Of a stretch of 44,262 nucleotides of DNA, positions 41,608 to 44,262 are shown in pieces. Each line of letters opens with the position of its first letter. Within the stretch, counting starts at the first letter, position 1. The position numbers and the translations under genes are program-made. Source of the DNA: an uncultured Synergistales bacterium (GTDB taxonomy: Bacteria; Synergistota; Synergistia; Synergistales; Aminobacteriaceae); assembly GCA_905235735.1 (NCBI GenBank), contig CAJOMU010000012.1, forward strand, positions 1 through 44,262, written 5' to 3'. The notes beneath the pieces are model-generated. The model was not told where the DNA came from. It worked only from the letters and a program-made list of their open reading frames with translations, and ran no database searches.

Positions 41608-41704
41608 CAGAAAGTCAAAAATGCATAAGAAGGCATGTTATGTTTTAGAGTTTCTTGCCATAAAGGCGAACTTGAAGAGAGAATTGAAGTGTAACACATA
41701 GATA

Positions 41705-41737
41705 TAGTCCTCCGGCATAAAGTCGGGGGGCTATTTT
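41705..41737 (+). terminator. Terminator hairpin between the exported-protein gene and metH
   Basis: A 10-bp stem (41705-41714 with 41724-41733, two G-T pairs) is followed by four T. It lies between the convergent exported-protein gene and metH, five bases after the metH stop codon on the other strand, so it may serve both. Confidence 0.6.
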
Positions 41738-41741
41738 CAAT

Positions 41742-44135
41742 TTAAAGAAGACTTGAAACTATTCGTACACCTTCCATTGCATCTCGCGCATAGTAATCCG
41801 CACCGGCATACTTCGCGAGTTCCGGCGTTAATACTGCACCTCCTGCAATCACCTTCACATCAGGACATGAGGCTTTAATCTTTTCAATCGTTTCCTTCAT
41901 GCTCGCTACTGTTGTCGTCATTAATGCACTCAATCCAACAACATGAACATCATCTCGCTTCACTGCCTCAACAACTTTATCAGGCGGAACATCTTTTCCC
42001 AAATCAATCACATCAAAGTTATAGTTCTCGAAGATTGTGCGGACGATATTCTTCCCTATGTCATGAACATCACCGTAAACAGTTGCAAGTAACACCGGGC
42101 CTTTCGATTTTCCCGATGAATCTTCTTTGCTCATTGCCTCAGATAACACTTCAAATGCTGACTTGGCCGCCTCCGCTGATTTTATTAGCTGAGGAAGGAA
42201 TAACTTTCCTGATTCGTAATCCTTGCCTACAGAATCAAGTGCAGGTACTATATTTTGTTCGATAACCTCAAGGGGCTTCTTTGTCGCTAACATATCACGA
42301 GTGAAATTCGCTGCGTCTTCCTTCAGTCCTTTTATGATTGATGAGTTTAAATCATTCACTGAGCTTTCAGTTTTGGATTGCGAGACGAAAACACTAACTG
42401 AATTTGCATTTGCAGGGTGAGCTTCACAGTATGCGATATAGTTCTGCATGTCCGATTCATCCCCTGAAAGAAGATTCCATGCATATAAACTCTCTTTAAG
42501 GTCTGCGTCTCCAGGATTGATGATAGCCGAATCTAATCCGTTCATTATGGCGGCAATCATCATCGTTCGATTCACGAGCGGCCTTCTTGGAAGTCCGAAT
42601 GATACGTTACTCAGTCCCAATACTGTGCATACTCCAAGTTCATCTTTCACCATGCGAATAGCTTTCAGTGTTTCAGGTACGAGTTTCTGCTGTGCCGATG
42701 CGGTGAGGGTCAGGCAGTCAATCAGTATGTTACGTTTTGGAATTCCTATTCGTGATGCCTCATTGATGATTCGTTCCGCTATTCTGAATCTCTCTTCTGC
42801 TGTCTCTGGAATGCCATTCTCATCAAGAGTGAGGCCAAGTATGCAAGCTCCGTACTTCTTTGCGATTGGAAGTATATTCTCAAGGCTTGATGCTTTACCG
42901 TTCACCGAGTTCAATAACGGCTTACCGTTGTAGATTCTTGCACCTTCTTCCAGTGTCTTATGGTCTGACGAATCAATCTGAATTGGAAGATTCGTTATGC
43001 CCTGAATCTGAATCAGTGAATGCGTCATCACTCCTGCTTCATCAATATCAGGAAGTCCAGTGTTCAAGTCAAGAATATCTGCATTCTGTTCCTGCTGCTT
43101 TAATGCTTCCTTCAGAAGATAATCCGTGTTGCCTTCACGCAGTGCCTTCTGTAACATCTTCTTGCCTGTTGGATTCAATCTCTCACCAATCACGACAAAT
43201 TTCTTCCCGAATGTTACGGTCTTCGATGCTGAACATACAACGGTATCATCAGGTACATTTCGTTTCACCGAATGAGCAAATGAATTCGTAACTGCATTCT
43301 TCATCTTCGAGATATGAGCAGGAGTTGTACCACAGCACCCTCCGAGTATACTCACTCCCATAGAAGCAAACTCACGTGCAATCTCCGCAAATTCATCGGG
43401 GGTAACGTCATGATGTGATTCACCGTCGCGCATTACAGGCAATCCTGCATTAGGCTGAACCATTACTGGAATATGTGAGAGTTCGCATATACGCTTAACG
43501 ATTGGGACTAACTGTGCTGGCCCTAACGAACAGTTCACACCGAGTGCATTTATACCGAGACCTTCAAGTGTCGCTGTCATGGCCTCAACTGATGTTCCGA
43601 AGAACGTATGCCCTGATTCATCGAAGCTCATTGTCGCGAATACAGGCAAATCTGAATTCTCACGTGCGGCAAGAACTGCGGCTTTGAGTTCGTATAAGTC
43701 CGTGAATGTCTCAAGAAGAATGGCATCACATAAATCCTTTCCTGCATTCACCATTTCAGCAAACGCATCATAGACCTCACTGAATGACGCATCACCTAAA
43801 GGGGACATTACGCGTCCTGTTGGGCCTATATCGAGAACTGAATATGAATCATTATGTGATTTCGTGATTTCATTTGTGATTCGGAGTGCGGCCTGAATTA
43901 CGTCTTTGGGATTCAGATTTGATTTTGCGAGTTTGAATCTGTTTGCTCCGAATGTATTTGCCGATATAAAATTTGCTCCTGCATCTAAATACTCACTGTG
44001 AATTGTGCGAATGAGTTCAGGGTTCGTGAAGTTGAGTGATTCGGGAAGCTCACGAAGTTTCAGACCATGTGCCTGAAGCATAGTTCCCATTGCACCATCA
44101 AAGAAATATATTCTGTCTTGATTGAATTTGAACAT
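41742..44135 (-). CDS. metH: Cobalamin-dependent methionine synthase without activation domain
   Basis: The protein has about 797 residues in three modules. The homocysteine-binding barrel (1-290) has zinc ligands in 'LGVNCSLGP' and 'LGGCCGTTPAHI'. The methyltetrahydrofolate barrel (about 310-570) includes 'FVVIGERLNPTGKKMLQ'. The cobalamin cap and binding domain (about 590-797) has 'YGDVHDIGKN' near residue 688, the DxHxxG motif that supplies the cobalt-ligating His. The C-terminal SAM-binding reactivation domain of the 1,200-residue enzyme is absent; this short form is known from Thermotoga and clostridia and needs a separate reactivating protein. I chose the ATG at 44135 because AGGAGG lies nine bases upstream. 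It could in part be another corrinoid methyltransferase, but all three modules fit MetH. Confidence 0.9.
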   Translation of the reverse strand: MFKFNQDRIYFFDGAMGTMLQAHGLKLRELPESLNFTNPELIRTIHSEYLDAGANFISANTFGANRFKLAKSNLNPKDVIQAALRITNEITKSHNDSYSVLDIGPTGRVMSPLGDASFSEVYDAFAEMVNAGKDLCDAILLETFTDLYELKAAVLAARENSDLPVFATMSFDESGHTFFGTSVEAMTATLEGLGINALGVNCSLGPAQLVPIVKRICELSHIPVMVQPNAGLPVMRDGESHHDVTPDEFAEIAREFASMGVSILGGCCGTTPAHISKMKNAVTNSFAHSVKRNVPDDTVVCSASKTVTFGKKFVVIGERLNPTGKKMLQKALREGNTDYLLKEALKQQEQNADILDLNTGLPDIDEAGVMTHSLIQIQGITNLPIQIDSSDHKTLEEGARIYNGKPLLNSVNGKASSLENILPIAKKYGACILGLTLDENGIPETAEERFRIAERIINEASRIGIPKRNILIDCLTLTASAQQKLVPETLKAIRMVKDELGVCTVLGLSNVSFGLPRRPLVNRTMMIAAIMNGLDSAIINPGDADLKESLYAWNLLSGDESDMQNYIAYCEAHPANANSVSVFVSQSKTESSVNDLNSSIIKGLKEDAANFTRDMLATKKPLEVIEQNIVPALDSVGKDYESGKLFLPQLIKSAEAAKSAFEVLSEAMSKEDSSGKSKGPVLLATVYGDVHDIGKNIVRTIFENYNFDVIDLGKDVPPDKVVEAVKRDDVHVVGLSALMTTTVASMKETIEKIKASCPDVKVIAGGAVLTPELAKYAGADYYARDAMEGVRIVSSLL

Positions 44136-44171
44136 GAAATAACACCTCCTGTTTTTAGGCATTGTGAACTA

Positions 44172-44192
44172 CTCCGCCTACAGAGGCTGGAG
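44172..44192 (-). repeat. IS200/IS605-type right-end hairpin
   Basis: CTCC-A-GCCT and AGGC-GGAG form an 8-bp stem with one bulged A and a CTGT loop, followed by AGTAGTTCAC. A bulged hairpin at the 3' end of tnpB is the recognition structure of IS200/IS605 right ends and part of the associated guide RNA. The tnpB stop codon lies at its loop edge. Confidence 0.6.
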
Positions 44193-44261
44193 CTTCCTAA
44201 TTCTACGAGGCTGCACCGCGATGTTCTGCCTGTGTCTTACGTCCTCTCCAAAGGCGTTAAT
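44178..44261 (-). CDS. tnpB: C-terminal end of IS200/IS605-family TnpB (partial, cut by window edge)
   Basis: The last 27 codons of an open frame enter from the right edge: 'INAFGEDVRHRQN' then a basic tail. 'NAxGExVRP' followed by a variable basic end is the usual C-terminus of TnpB, the RNA-guided nuclease carried by IS200/IS605 elements. The stop is at 44178-44180. It points towards metH, whose start is 42 bases beyond. Only the tail is visible, so completeness of the element cannot be judged. Confidence 0.6.
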   Translation of the reverse strand: MNAFGEDVRHRQNIAVQPRRIRKLQPL

Positions 44262-44262
44262 T

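Overview
The window looks like a chromosomal segment of a low-to-mid GC, non-sporulating diderm, most likely a member of the Synergistota. This placement is an inference from gene content and order: rseP next to ispG, a SpoIID-domain protein between ruvC and queA, murD-ftsW-murG, lipoproteins with 'GCGGS' lipid-attachment sites, a short CstA, and a MetH without an activation domain. No rRNA or other taxonomic marker is present. Coding density is high and no gene-free stretch reaches 300 bases.

Layout. 1-2039: surface-glycan genes (a glycosyltransferase-like ORF behind a consensus promoter and four 7-bp repeats, then a nucleotide-sugar epimerase/reductase). 2088-4423: CstA transporter and a small exported protein. 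4544-5107: a six-tRNA operon (Pro-Gly-Arg-His-Arg-Lys, minus strand). Its consensus promoter overlaps the end of a BrnT/BrnA-type toxin-antitoxin pair (5154-5718). 5803-6733: a radical SAM/SPASM gene whose frame is broken at a run of ten G. 6764-10207: murD-ftsW-murG. 10312-12916: a TPP riboswitch, a frameshifted thiamin transporter gene (thiT), cobB and an exported flavodoxin. 13007-17371: two tandem paralogous lipoproteins of the Cthe_2159 beta-helix type, the second with a 27-bp tandem repeat. 17493-19352: a Zn/Cd P-type ATPase. 19378-22227: a 949-residue lipoprotein with a possible MACPF-like segment. 22314-26332: PatB-type lyase, rseP, ispG and an exported protein. 26384-28463: sugar acetyltransferase and GntP permease. 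28553-33144: a tightly overlapping run of phosphohexomutase, trmB, rsmD, MATE pump and coaD. 33164-35475: a GIY-YIG protein and two remarkable ATPase-less ABC-exporter-like genes. 35549-41016: YbjN-like protein, small HD hydrolase, queA, spoIID-like gene, ruvC, yebC and nadE (minus strand). 41203-44262: a small exported protein, metH, and the 3' end of an IS200/IS605 tnpB cut by the window edge.

The genes fall into housekeeping operons (peptidoglycan, RNA modification, NAD, CoA and isoprenoid synthesis, recombination) separated by accessory surface or exported-protein genes. Cobalamin links two distant loci: cobB belongs to its synthesis or salvage, and metH uses it. The most unusual observations are the ABC-exporter-like pair at 34082-35475, which keeps its membrane helices but seems to have lost both cytoplasmic loops and both ATPase domains while staying open and translationally coupled; two simple-sequence repeats (G10 and 4 x 7 bp) placed where they could switch surface-related genes; and a TPP riboswitch reading through a frameshifted thiT into cobB.
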